DNA from: Meconema thalassinum
Lineage: Eukaryota > Arthropoda > Insecta > Orthoptera > Tettigoniidae
DNA: 64,000 nt
Assembly: GCA_946902985.2 (NCBI GenBank)
Contig: OX336389.2
Location: 984,372,482 to 984,436,481, forward strand
Direction of reading: 5' to 3'
The notes beneath the pieces are model-generated. The model did no database searches and had not been told where the DNA came from. It worked only from the letters and a program-made list of their open reading frames with translations. Position numbers and translations under genes: made by a program. Shown piece by piece: positions 55,949 to 64,000 of the stretch; within the stretch, counting starts at the first letter, position 1, and every line of letters begins with the position of its first letter.

Positions 55949-56452
55949 TTTTTTAATTTTATTTTTATTTAGTCAATTTACGCTCTAGGTTGGTGGTTCC
56001 CACGGACTCAGCGAGGGAACTCACCACTACCGCCTCTATGGGCAGTGTCCTGGAGCTGGGAACATCTGGTCGGGATGGATACAACTGGGGAAGTGTGATC
56101 AGCACTTCGCCCAGGCGGCCTCACCTGCAAAGCGAACAGGGGCCTCATAAGGGATGGGAAGGGATGGAAGATTGGGATGGATAGGCTAGGATGAGGGAAG
56201 GAAGCGGCCGTGGCCTTACAGTAGGTACCAGCCCGGCATTTGCCCGAAGACGAAGTGGGAAACCACGGAAAACCACTTCGAGGATGGCTGAGGTGGGAAT
56301 CGAACCCCCTCTACTCATTTGGGCCACCCGAGGCTGAGCAGACCCCGTTCCAGTCCTCATACCACTTTTCAAATTTCGTGGCAGAGCCGGGAATCGAACC
56401 CAGGACCCCCGGGGCGGCAGCTAACCATGCTGACCGCTACGCTACGGAGGCG
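55949..56452 (-). mobile_element. SINE family E
   Basis: Nearly identical in structure to the copy at 55332-55829. The TSD GATAGTT lies at 55942-55948 and 56453-56459. The uninterrupted sequence GATAGTTATTTATAAG at about 54998 shows the empty site in the sister duplicate. Confidence 0.92.
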
Positions 56453-56628
56453 GATAGTTATTTATAAGAAGTATAAAAGAAGGGAACATTATTTATGACG
56501 TTCCCACGATATATACTGGAATATATTTAGGCTATACCCGACGGAAAATGTTGAAACACGTAAACTGACAGTCGAGTGTGTAGGGCCTATGTAGTTAAAC
56601 TGTCTTAATTTTGCGCGAGTTTACCAGT

Positions 56629-56710
56629 GGTTCGGTAGCTTAGGTCGTAGAGGCAAGAACTCTTCATTTATGCATCGCGCAATGGGAGCTGTTCGAGTCC
56701 CACCTCCGAC
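56629..56710 (+). tRNA. tRNA-like module in Helitron, second copy
   Basis: TTCGGTAGCTTAGGTCGTAG, then GCAATGGGAGCTGTTCGAGT and CCCACCTCCGACA. It matches 55168-55250 with scattered changes. Not expected to be a functional tRNA gene. Confidence 0.35.
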
Positions 56711-56929
56711 ATATTTTTTTATTTCCGTATTTTTATTTCTTGGTATTGCTATTCCATTGACAAAACATATTTTACTCTTAGCATTCCCGTAAACTAAGAA
56801 ATTCGGCGCGATTGACGTTGCCTCATATATATTTAAAACACTAAGGTAACAAAAGTATACACCACTGTTACAGATTGAATAATGAATATGAAAGCCAGAT
56901 ACTTCTTACAGAATTCTTGAAATCCTCGG

Positions 56930-57262
56930 AATTTTGCTTCCACATATTCATACTCCTAATGTTCGAGCCACAGTTGTGCTCCTTAGGAATCTGAACATTT
57001 CCCAAGAGCTCCTAAATGATGCCAGATTAATTGTATGAATTAGGTATGAGAATTGCTTGGATTTGGAAATAATAAGTGCAGATAATATTGGGCAGAGAGT
57101 TCTAATCCTTCGACTTTATTTAACACCATCCGATAAAACACTTCCATTTTCGTTTAGAGCACCAATTTCCAATCGCTTGCCATACCTTATCACAATAAAG
57201 CTGAAGGGGGAACTCGGGAACGTTTAGGTCGCTATTTGCCTCATCAAGTTTTCAGTCGTTGC
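56930..57262 (+). pseudogene. Helitron helicase C-terminal fragment, copy A
   Basis: Broken frames give VVLLRNLNISQELLNDARLI, ILRLYLTPSDKTLPFSF and PYLITIKLKGEL. In intact Helitrons these correspond to MLLRNLxxxxGLCNGTRL, PRIxLxPSDxxxPFxFKRxQFPIRLAFAMTINKAQGQTL. The SINE at 57264 cuts it, and the end resumes after 57708. Confidence 0.7.
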
Positions 57263-57263
57263 C

Positions 57264-57708
57264 TCCGAAGCTCGCCTCTGTAGCGTAGTGGTTAGCTGCC
57301 GCCCCGTCCTGAGTTCGATTCCCGGCTCTGCCACGAACTTTGAAAAGTGGTATGAGGACTGGAACGGGGTATACTCTGCCTCGGGTGGTCCAATTCCCAC
57401 CTCAGCCTTCCTCGAAGTGGTTTTCCGTGGTTTCCCACTTCGTCTTCGGGAAAATGCCGGGATGGTAACTACCGTAAGGCCACGGCCGCCTCCTTCCCAC
57501 TTCCTTGCCTAACCCTCCCGCTCTTACCATCCCTTCATCAGGTCCCTGATCGCTTTGCAAGTGAGGCCGCCTGGGCGTAGAGCTGGTCACACACCCGAGT
57601 TGTATCCCCGACTCAGAGTCACAAGCTCCAGGACACTGCCTTTAGTGGCGGTAGAGGTGGGACCCCTAGCTTACTCCGTGGGAAAAGACAACCCTGGAGG
57701 GGAAAAAG
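57264..57708 (+). mobile_element. SINE family E, inserted in helicase fragment
   Basis: The head is CGCCTCTGTAGCGTAGTGGT with B-box GTTCGATTCCCGG. The central motif is GGTTTTCCGTGGTTTCCCAC, then GGCCACGGCCGCCTCCTTCC and a tail with GCTTACTCCGTGGG. TTTTCAGT borders the insertion on both sides (near 57249 and 57732), though it may not be an exact TSD. Confidence 0.85.
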
Positions 57709-57979
57709 GTTAACGCAAACGTAACGCTTGTTTTCAGTAATGGCCAGTTATATGTTGCAAATTCGATCTTTCTCTGTAATCATACAGAGAATGCATATAA
57801 GAAAGTCCTACAGTAAATATTTTCCCAATTACCGTCATGTTTTGCACATCATCGCATTTCTTCGTTATAATCCAAAATTATAAGCGACGGTTTGCGGCCA
57901 GTTGTATTAGAACCCTCAGAGTTCTTGAATTCCTTGGAATTATAAGATTTGCCTCCACATACTCTAAACGCTTGACCCA

Positions 57980-58325
57980 TAGTTATGCTGCTTAGAAATC
58001 TGAAGGTTTCCCAAGGGCTGCTAAATGCAACCATATTGCTTGGATTTGGAAATAATAAATGCAGTTAAAATTAGGCAGAGAGGTATAATCCTTCGACTTG
58101 ATTTAATACCATCCGATATAACATTATAATTTTCATTTAAGGGGCAATATTTTCCAATTCGTTTGGCATACTCTATCAAAATCAATAAAGCTCAAAGGGA
58201 AACTCTGGAACGTACAGGTCTCAATTTGCCTCATCAATTTTTCAGTCATTGCCAGCAGTATTTTGCAATGTCAAGAGTGCAATGTCAAGAGTGCAATCTT
58301 TTGACGCCCTTATAGTTTCAATAGA
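57980..58325 (+). pseudogene. Helitron helicase C-terminal fragment, copy B
   Basis: Frames give VMLLRNLKVSQGLLNAT, ILRLDLIPSDITL, GQYFPIRLAYSIKINKAQRE and HQFFSHCQQYFAMSRVQ. The last two match the helicase motifs normally written FAMTINKAQGQTL and FSHGQLYVALSRV. Stops and frameshifts are present. Confidence 0.75.
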
Positions 58326-58400
58326 GCCAAAAAATAATCGTACAAAGAATATACATTAGGCCTATATAAAGAGATTCTTCAGTAAATATTTTCCCTTTGA

Positions 58401-58428
58401 CCGTCATGTTTTGACGGGTTTCAACTAG
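58401..58428 (+). other. Helitron 3' terminus: hairpin plus CTAG
   Basis: Stem CCGTCA (58401-58406), loop TGTTT, stem TGACGG (58412-58417), then GTTTCAA and CTAG. Helitron 3' ends have a short hairpin a few bases before CTRR. Confidence 0.9.
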
Positions 58429-58697
58429 TCTATATATTTAAAATACTAAGGCGATTTTTGTTACCACGAGATTGAGAGAACGACAGAACCGATTTACTTC
58501 GTAGAGCATTCTAACGAAAGCTCTTGGCCTGTAGATTTGCAGAGTGTCTCTAAAATAAACAAATATATTACGGTATATTTTTAAATAAATATAGAAAATA
58601 TCAGAATTCTTGTCCCTCACGCATGCGCACAATCCGCCTGGGCTCATGACAAAATGGCGGTGAGAAGTCCATTAAAATATAAGTTATTTAATAAGCT

Positions 58698-59191
58698 GTC
58701 ACCTCCGTAGCGTAGCGGACAGCATGGTTAGCTGCCGCCCCGGAGGTCCTGGGTTCGATTCCCGGCTCTACCACGAAATTTGAAAAGTGGTATGAGGACT
58801 GGAACGGGGTCTACTCAGCCTCGGGTGTTCCAAATGAGTAGAGGGGGTTCGATTCCTACCTCAGCCATCCTCGAAGTGGTTTTCCGTGGTTTCCCACTTC
58901 GTCTTCGGGCAAATGCCGGGATGGTACCTTCTTCAAGGCCACGGCCGCCTCCTTCCCTCTTCCTTGCCTATCCATCCTGACCATCCATTACCTTCCCTCA
59001 TGAGGCCCCTGTTCACTTTGCAGGTGAGGCCGCCTGGGCGAGGTGCCAATCCCACCTCACCAGTTGTATCCACTCCGATTAAATGTTCCCAGCTCTAGGA
59101 CACTGCCCGTAGAGGCGGTAGTGGTGAGTTCCCTCGCTGAGTCCGTAGGTTCCACCAACCTGGAGGGTAAACGACTAAGAAGAAGAAGATG
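58698..59191 (+). mobile_element. SINE family E, complete copy
   Basis: A 12-bp TSD, ATTTAATAAGCT, at 58686-58697 and 59192-59203 fixes the ends (494 bp). The order is tRNA-like head with B-box GGTTCGATTCCCGG, second tRNA-like unit with GGGGTTCGATTCCTACC, central motif GGTTTTCCGTGGTTTCCCAC and GGCCACGGCC. The family tail has CCCTCGCTGAGTCCGT and the end is an (AAG)n tract. This copy defines the family. Confidence 0.95.
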
Positions 59192-59350
59192 ATTTAATAA
59201 GCTTCCATGTAATTGAAAACATACATTAACCAAGTTCTGACAGTAAAATATAATAACAGTATGTGCAATATTGATTTTATTGGTAACGAATTGGATTATT
59301 TTCTTCAGATAGCGGCTTTTGAATATAGTGAATGGTTGCGTCTGCATTTG

Positions 59351-59431
59351 GGCGAGAGTGCGCGTGTAGCTATTTGGTTAAGGCGATTGACTGTGGATCC
59401 AAGGATCACAGGTTCGATCCCAGCTCTCGCC
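59351..59431 (+). tRNA. tRNA-like sequence, His(GTG)-like anticodon loop
   Basis: The acceptor strands GGCGAGA (59351-59357) and TCTCGCC (59425-59431) pair perfectly. TGTAGCTATTTGGTTAAGGC fits a D-arm/A-box, and GGTTCGATCCC is a perfect B-box. One reading of the anticodon loop is CTGTGGA, giving GTG. The T-stem has mismatches and the 81-nt length is slightly long. Its place inside a Helitron argues for a captured or SINE-like tRNA rather than a working gene. Confidence 0.4.
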
Positions 59432-59449
59432 AGTATTTTTTTACCACTG

Positions 59450-59983
59450 AAATATTGTTTTATCAAGGAGTATTAGTAAGGTATTATGTCAGTTAAAGAT
59501 ACATATTTCTACATTCCCTCTCAATACGTTTTATTTCCGTTTTACCATTGCATTACAGCATGTCCTCAATACGCCGTTTGAATATCTGCAATCAGTTCCA
59601 GTAACTGACAACAGATGGCAGTACCTCGCCAATATAGTTCCAGTAACTGAGAGCAGATGGCAGCCCATTGCGTCGATATATTTAATACACAAGACATGGC
59701 GCGTTTTCACGTGATAGTTAAATATTGTTTTATCAAGGAGTATTAGTAACGTTTTATGTCAGTTAAAGATACGTATTTCTACATTCCCTCTCAGTACGTT
59801 TTATTTCCGTTTTACCATTGCATTACAGCATGTGGTCAAAAGAGCTAATATCTGCCATCAGTTCCAGTAACTAACAACAGATGGCAGTACCTCGCCCATA
59901 TAGTTCCAGTAACTAACAACAGATGGCAGCACCATTGCATCGATATATTTAAAACACAAGACATGGCGCGTTTTCACGTGATG
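59450..59983 (+). repeat. 270-bp tandem duplication in Helitron C
   Basis: 59450-59719 and 59720-59983 are direct copies sharing AATATTGTTTTATCAAGGAG, ATGTCAGTTAAAGATAC, TTTATTTCCGTTTTACCATT and ACATGGCGCGTTTTCACGTG. Each holds its own internal duplication of AGTTCCAGTAACTxACAACA and CAGATGGCAG. Confidence 0.93.
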
Positions 59984-60254
59984 GAGAATTATAAAGGAGG
60001 GGAATTTTTAAGAAGGGAAACGTTGAAGAACATTAACTGACAGTTGAGTGTGTAGGCTATGTTGTTTATGTACCTTAATATTGCAATTTCTTCCCAATGC
60101 TTCGGTGGTCAAGTTGGTAGCATCCTAGACTAAAAGTTATAATTATGCATCGTCGATATACTCTTAAATTATTAGAGGAAAAGGTAGTTTTCCAGGCCCT
60201 GGCGCGTGTCCACAATTGCTTTCGCCATGAGAGACACTCGACAAAACATAATTC

Positions 60255-60620
60255 GTTTGAAGGGCTCCGACATCGTGGTCACTCATCCCCGTGTACTTTG
60301 GTGTGTAAGTGTAAAATTTCCTCTGATAACCCGTGTTATTGTGATGGCTGCATTACTGTGTGTATTTGTAATTAAGGTGGGAAATGGCAACCTGACGGCC
60401 GAGGCCTTAAGTTAGGAACCATCCCGGTATTTGCCTTGACTGGAAGTGGGAAACCACAGAAAACCACATCCAAGATTGTCGAGGTGGGAATCAAACTTTC
60501 CTCTTCTTAGTTATACCTCAAGAGACTGAATGTGCCCCGTTTTTGCCCTCAGACCAGAATTAAATTTCTTGGCAGAGCAGGAAATGTAACCCGGGTCTCC
60601 GAGGCGATAGCCAAGAATGG
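60255..60620 (-). mobile_element. SINE family C in duplication unit 1
   Basis: Minus-strand family C structure: ATTTAATTCTGGTCTGAGGG linker, second B-box region, central motif TTTTCTGTGGTTTCCCACTT, then GGCCTCGGCC. The tail runs to CACCAAAGTACACGGGGATG. Its counterpart at 61430-61795 occupies the same place in duplication unit 2. Confidence 0.88.
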
Positions 60621-61189
60621 GTGGGCTTCCATGTGTTAATACGATTTTTGACATGCACGGGACATATAATTCTAAAACTGCCTCCCTTAGGGTGACTGCC
60701 GAAGTGAGTATTGAGTATAGGCCTATGCTCATTCCAGTAGTTGGCGAAGTTATTCTATGTTCCCCAGCAAAATGTACTACCATAAACTATAACAGGTGAT
60801 GGAAATAGTTTTGTACTGTTTATATCAAAATGAAGAACGTCATTCTGAGCTGCGTTTTCAAGCTATTGCAAAAAATTTCGCTGGCAGGAACAATTATAAG
60901 GAATTTATTTTAAGCGATCAGTCTCATCATATTCTCCTCACCAACCAACTTGAGTATGAAAGTCTCTGGACGGTCATGTTGAACTTCATTGTATATGACA
61001 GTTGTTTAATGAGTATTTGTTTAGAGTACTGAATCTAACTACGCAGTTGATTTCGGCAATGGAAGTATTTTTTGCCATTTAATATTTAGCGGCTCCAATA
61101 TTGCAGGACACTATAGTGTTATCGAATAATACGAAGCCACATTTAAAATCCAATATAAATAGGCCATTTCAGAAACAATTCCAGATGTT

Positions 61190-61390
61190 ATGCAGTACAG
61201 TGTAAGGTCTTTGACGATCAAATGTAAACATTGTTCTACATTGAATTTCTCTTGCGTAAAATCTACGCGCGGTTACTTTGGCCTTTACGGTTGTGATGGT
61301 AAAATTGATCTGCTGGAATATAAAATATTTGCCAAGCTGCAACAATGTAATGATATTAATTTAAAAGTCATTGAACTTATATCCAGTAGT
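61190..61390 (+). pseudogene. Helitron Rep N-terminal region, duplicated fragment
   Basis: Translation gives SLTIKCKHCSTLNFSCVKST, then DGKIDLLEYKIFAKLQQ. It matches the beginning of the better copy at 62436-62846 and stops where duplication unit 1 ends. Confidence 0.65.
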
Positions 61391-61429
61391 TCAAACACAT
61401 ACATCAGCGTTAACAAATTGGCGAACATA

Positions 61430-61795
61430 ATTCATTTGATGGACTCAGACATCGTGGCCACTCAGCCCCGTCTATTTTGGTGTGCGAGTGTAAACTTTTC
61501 TCTGATAACCTGTGTTAATGTGATGGCTGTGTTGATGTGTGCATTTGTAATTAATGTGGGGAATGGGGAGTTAACGACCGAGGCTTTAAGTTAGGAACTA
61601 TCCCGGTATTTGCCTGGAGTGGAAGTGGGAAACCACGGAAAACCAAATCCAAGATTGTTGAGATGGGAATCAAACTTTGCTCTGCTTAGTTTTGCCTCAC
61701 GAGTGCGCCCCGTTCCAGTCCTCAGACCAGAATTAAATTTCTTGGCAGAGCGGGGATCGAACCTGGAATCCGGGGCAATAGCTCAGAATGTAGCC
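61430..61795 (-). mobile_element. SINE family C in duplication unit 2
   Basis: Same structure as 60255-60620, including ATTTAATTCTGGTCTGAGGA on the minus strand and the central motif TTTTCCGTGGTTTCCCACTT. It was probably copied with the surrounding segment rather than inserted separately. Confidence 0.88.
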
Positions 61796-62435
61796 TTAAG
61801 AGTGGGCTTCCCTGTGTTAATACGATCTTTGACAAGCACTGAACATATAATTCTAAAACTCCCTCCATTACGGTGGCTGGCGAAGTGAGTCTATGCTCAT
61901 TCCAGTAGTGGCGAAGTGATTCTATGCTCCCTTGCATAATTTACTGTAATGGAAATGCAAAGTATTGTACCTTCAACAGGTGATGGAAATTGATTATTTA
62001 CAGCAATTTCATTCTGTTTATTTCAAAATGAAGATCGTCATCCTGAGTTGCGTTTGCAAGCAAATTGCAAAAATTGCAAGGATTTTATTATTGGCGATCA
62101 GTCTCATCGCATTCTCATCAGCAACCAACTTGAGAATGGAAGTCTCTGAACTTCATTGTATATGTGAATATGATTGTTTATTGATCATTTGTTTAGAGTA
62201 CATAATAATGGGTCTAACCACGCAGTTGATTTTGGCAATGGAAGTAAGTTATTATTTGCCATTTAATATTTGGCGGCTGCGTTGATGCAGGCCACTATAG
62301 TGTTATTTAAAATGACGTTAATTTGGGGAGAAATTCTGCTATAAATAAACCCATTTGACGAAATAGAACATTAGCCGCAATAAAAGTGGGAAATCGGAGA
62401 AAAATACGAAGCCACTTTTAAAATCCAATATAAAT

Positions 62436-62846
62436 ATGGCATTTCAGAAACAATTCCAGATACTATGCCGTTACAGTTTAGGGTCCTTGATGAACAAATG
62501 TAAACATTGTTCTGCACTGTATTTCTCTTGCGAGAAATCTACACTTGGTTACTTTGATCTTTGCTGTTGTAATGGTAAAATTAATCTGAATAAATATAAA
62601 ATATTTGACAGGCTGCAACAATTATTTTTCACTGGAGATGATATCTCAAGGAATTTCAGAGAGACTAATCGGCAGTACAATGCTCTGTCCTTCGTTTCAT
62701 TTGGTGCCAATGTTACTGTGCCACACGTACACGGTCCACATTGTTTTAAAATGTATGGAATTGCACATCATCGCATTTCTTCGTTATATTCCAAAATTAT
62801 AAGCGACGGTTTGCGGCCAGTTGTATTAGACTCCTCAGAGTTCTAG
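62436..62846 (+). pseudogene. Helitron Rep/helicase protein, N-terminal region
   Basis: A 136-codon frame contains NKCKHCSALYFSCEKSTLGY, CCCNGKINLNKYKIFDRLQQ, DDISRNFRETNRQYNALSFV, SFGANV, then GPHCFKMYGIAHHRISSLYS. This follows the Helitron-like N-terminal domain order: CxxCxAxxxxxE, CCxxGKV, FxxxxRxYNxxFAFTSFGA, GPxxFxxxGxxxHRIxxL. In intact Helitrons it precedes the HUH nuclease that starts rolling-circle transposition. Here the frame ends after VVLDSSEF and the nuclease is missing. The same deletion occurs in copy B. Confidence 0.85.
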
Positions 62847-62869
62847 AATTCCTTGGAACTAAATGACTG

Positions 62870-63130
62870 GCCGCCACATACTACAAACGCTTGACCCGTT
62901 ATGCTGCTTAGAAATTTGCACGTTTCCCAAGGACTCCTAAATGCAACCATATTACTTGGATTTGGAAATAATAGGCGCAGTTAAAATTAGGCAGAGAAAG
63001 CTCAAGGGGAAACCCTGGAACGTATAGGCCTCAATTTGCCCCAACAATTTTTCAGTCATGGCCAGCAGTATTTTGCATTGTTGAGAGTGCAATCTTTTGA
63101 CGCCCTTATAGTTTCAATAGAGTCAAAAAA
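62870..63130 (+). pseudogene. Helitron helicase C-terminal fragment, copy C
   Basis: MLLRNLHVSQGLLNATILLG-type sequence near 62905-62965, then a further deletion, then PQQFFSHGQQYFALLRVQSF-like sequence near 63040-63100. It corresponds to the end of the Pif1-like helicase. The fragment is shorter than copy B. Confidence 0.7.
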
Positions 63131-63197
63131 ATAATCGTACAAAGAATGTACAGTAGGCCTATATAAGAAAATTCTTCAGTAAATATTTTTCTATTGA

Positions 63198-63225
63198 CCG
63201 TCATGTTTTGACGGGTTTCAACTAG
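63198..63225 (+). other. Helitron 3' terminus: hairpin plus CTAG
   Basis: Stem CCGTCA (63198-63203), loop TGTTT, stem TGACGG (63209-63214), GTTTCAA, CTAG. Identical to the terminus at 58401-58428. Followed by T, as expected for insertion between A and T. Confidence 0.9.
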
Positions 63226-63445
63226 TAATGTTTTAAGTTACAACAGTAATGCATTAATGAAATTAAAGTTAATTCTTCTGACAATGTTGCAGTCAGTATT
63301 AAACAATGAATTTATCAAAGTAGATCGCAGAACATTTTATTTATCTAGAGTAGATTACTTGCTCTTAAAGTTTGGCCACCCGTGGTATACAATTTCTGAC
63401 TTAAGATCATGCAGTGTAAGAGCTCCTAATTCGAGATTTGATTAT

Positions 63446-63490
63446 TAGAGAAAGCTTTCCAGTCAGTCAACACAATTTGTGCCCAATTTC
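63446..63490 (+). repeat. Family R terminal block
   Basis: AGAAAGCTTTCCAGTCAGTC and CAACACAATTTGTGCCCAAT match the ends of the element at 39660-40435. No second end is found within the window. Confidence 0.65.
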
Positions 63491-64000
63491 ATTTCTCGGG
63501 AAAACACGTATTTATATGCCGGTCAGAACCTGTCAACCAACTGAAAAGCATTACATTTCTATTCCTGATGTAACACTGAAAAATGGCTTCCAACACGATA
63601 AAGCTCTGAATTCCTAATATCGGCTTTTGCCTGACTCTCGGTATGCATAGAAAATTCCTTCTACATTCTCTAGGTAATTTTGGCAGTAATAACAGTTTAA
63701 TGACGAAAGAGAAGCTCTTTTTATGGACAGTATATAAAATAGCTAAAATGCATTCACACGTAAGACTAGGTTAACTAGCAGTGCCGTAAAACCAGAATAT
63801 TTTGCCTGAAATGCAACACATACGCCATGCTGTAAAATTGTTAACTGATCATACGCACTGAATACGTCTGAAGTTTTTCAGTCATATTGTGTAATGAATT
63901 CTCATTCTAAAATAAGTCGGCGTAGGCAGCTTGTGAAGTGACTGGTTTTCGTCTTTGCCTGTGACATGTACATCAATATTGTGAAAACAGTTCTTCAAGT
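63491..64000. other. No feature seen
   Basis: I recognise no gene or repeat family up to the end of the window. Confidence 0.45.

Larger units (their letters stand above)
54875..56800 (+). repeat. Direct duplication inside Helitron A
   Basis: 54875-55330 and 55830-56800 share CATGACAGTCATGGCGGTTA-like sequence, GGGAACATTATTTATG, ACGTTCCCACGATATATA, GTCGAGTGTGTAGGGCCTAT and a tRNA-like module. The second copy contains a family E SINE. Without the SINEs the unit is about 450 bp. Confidence 0.85.
54738..57846 (+). mobile_element. Helitron copy A, rearranged and truncated in its 3' hairpin
   Basis: The 5' end is TCTACATATTTAAAACAG preceded by A. GATTTTTGTTACCGCGAGAT and ACCGATTTACTTCGTA follow, matching the 5' end of copy C at 58429. 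The 54875-55330 segment is repeated at 55830-56800. Family E SINEs occupy 55332-55829, 55949-56452 and 57264-57708. A helicase fragment lies at 56930-57262. The copy breaks off inside the terminal hairpin (CCGTCATGTTTTG at 57834-57846). Confidence 0.75.
57847..58428 (+). mobile_element. Helitron copy B, 3' part with intact terminus
   Basis: It begins abruptly with CACATCATCGCATTTCTTCG, which in copy C lies in the Rep N-terminal region (62766). It continues through the same internal deletion into helicase sequence (57980-58320) and ends at CTAG (58425-58428). The terminal hairpin is at 58401-58417. Copy C begins at the next base. Confidence 0.8.
60255..62640 (+). repeat. 1.18-kb tandem duplication in Helitron C
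   Basis: Unit 1 (about 60255-61429) and unit 2 (about 61430-62640) align along their length: the SINE, then GTGTTAATACGAT, CATATAATTCTAAAACT, AAAATGAAGA, ATTTGTTTAGAGTA, GCAATGGAAGTA, ACGAAGCCAC, AATTCCAGAT and the start of the Rep-like sequence. Divergence is considerable, so the duplication is old. Confidence 0.88.
58429..63225 (+). mobile_element. Helitron copy C, internally deleted, about 4.8 kb
   Basis: The 5' end is TCTATATATTTAAAATAC, starting at the base after copy B's CTAG. The 3' end is a hairpin (63198-63214) plus CTAG (63222-63225) followed by T. Inside are a family E SINE, tRNA-like sequence, a 270-bp tandem repeat, a 1.18-kb duplication that includes a family C SINE, a Rep N-terminal region and a helicase C-terminal remnant. 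The middle of the Rep/helicase gene is deleted, so it is non-autonomous. Confidence 0.85.

Noticed and set aside
56822..56860. Extra Helitron 5' end (TCATATATATTTAAAACACTA)
   Set aside because: It resembles the 5' terminus, but the similarity is short and AT-rich and no element follows. It may be chance or a relic.
59351..59431. Functional tRNA-His gene
   Set aside because: The T-stem mismatches, the length and its location within a Helitron argue against function. Kept only as tRNA-like.
1..64000. LTR retrotransposons or endogenous viral sequence
   Set aside because: I looked for long direct terminal repeats, protease, integrase and gag-like blocks and saw none.

Overview
This window looks like nuclear DNA from a large, transposon-dominated animal genome, most likely an insect. 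The order is inference: orthopteran or another polyneopteran is my best guess, based on tRNA-headed SINEs sharing a central motif (GGTTTTCCGTGGTTTCCCA), Penelope-like elements, Helitrons and insect-type LINE tails. There are no bacterial operons, no rRNA operon, no CRISPR array and no complete host gene. The one credible host coding piece is a 780-bp internal exon at 50183-50962. It is open throughout and has an acceptor and a donor site. Almost everything else I can identify is mobile or repeated DNA, mostly decayed.

Layout. 1-6800: a LINE 3' remnant, several SINEs (one with a 5S rRNA-derived head) and a Penelope-like element (PLE) end carrying a hammerhead-ribozyme-like motif. 7011-10080: a 41-bp satellite of about 75 copies. 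10590-14520: a hAT-like DNA transposon with an 8-bp target-site duplication (TSD) and palindromic subterminal arrays. It contains a LINE endonuclease fragment, which was itself split by a Tc1/mariner element. 15950-17520: a PLE copy whose 5' part is inverted, as twin priming would produce. 18200-22800: SINEs and a long GGAA/GAAA tract. 22805-24002: a second, deleted hAT element. 24430-33660: ATGGCGGC-type repeats, a pogo/Tigger remnant, SINEs, LINE ends, foldback elements and a palindromic degenerate repeat with a period near 145 bp. 33660-36730: unassigned. 36731-49680: a foldback element, nested SINEs, Tc1 remnants, an ATCGATTAAT cluster, a second ATGGCGGC repeat and a LINE 3' end with a 13-bp TSD. 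50183-50962: the exon. 51060-53591: an RTE-like LINE and a TTAA-flanked DNA transposon. 54738-63225: a Helitron cluster in which one copy's CTAG end abuts the next copy's TC end.

The elements date one another. SINE families B, D and G each sit inside other repeats with clear TSDs. A Tc1/mariner sits inside a LINE piece inside a hAT. Family E SINEs sit inside Helitrons, and two family C SINEs were carried along in a 1.18-kb tandem duplication inside a Helitron. No host pathway can be read from the window.
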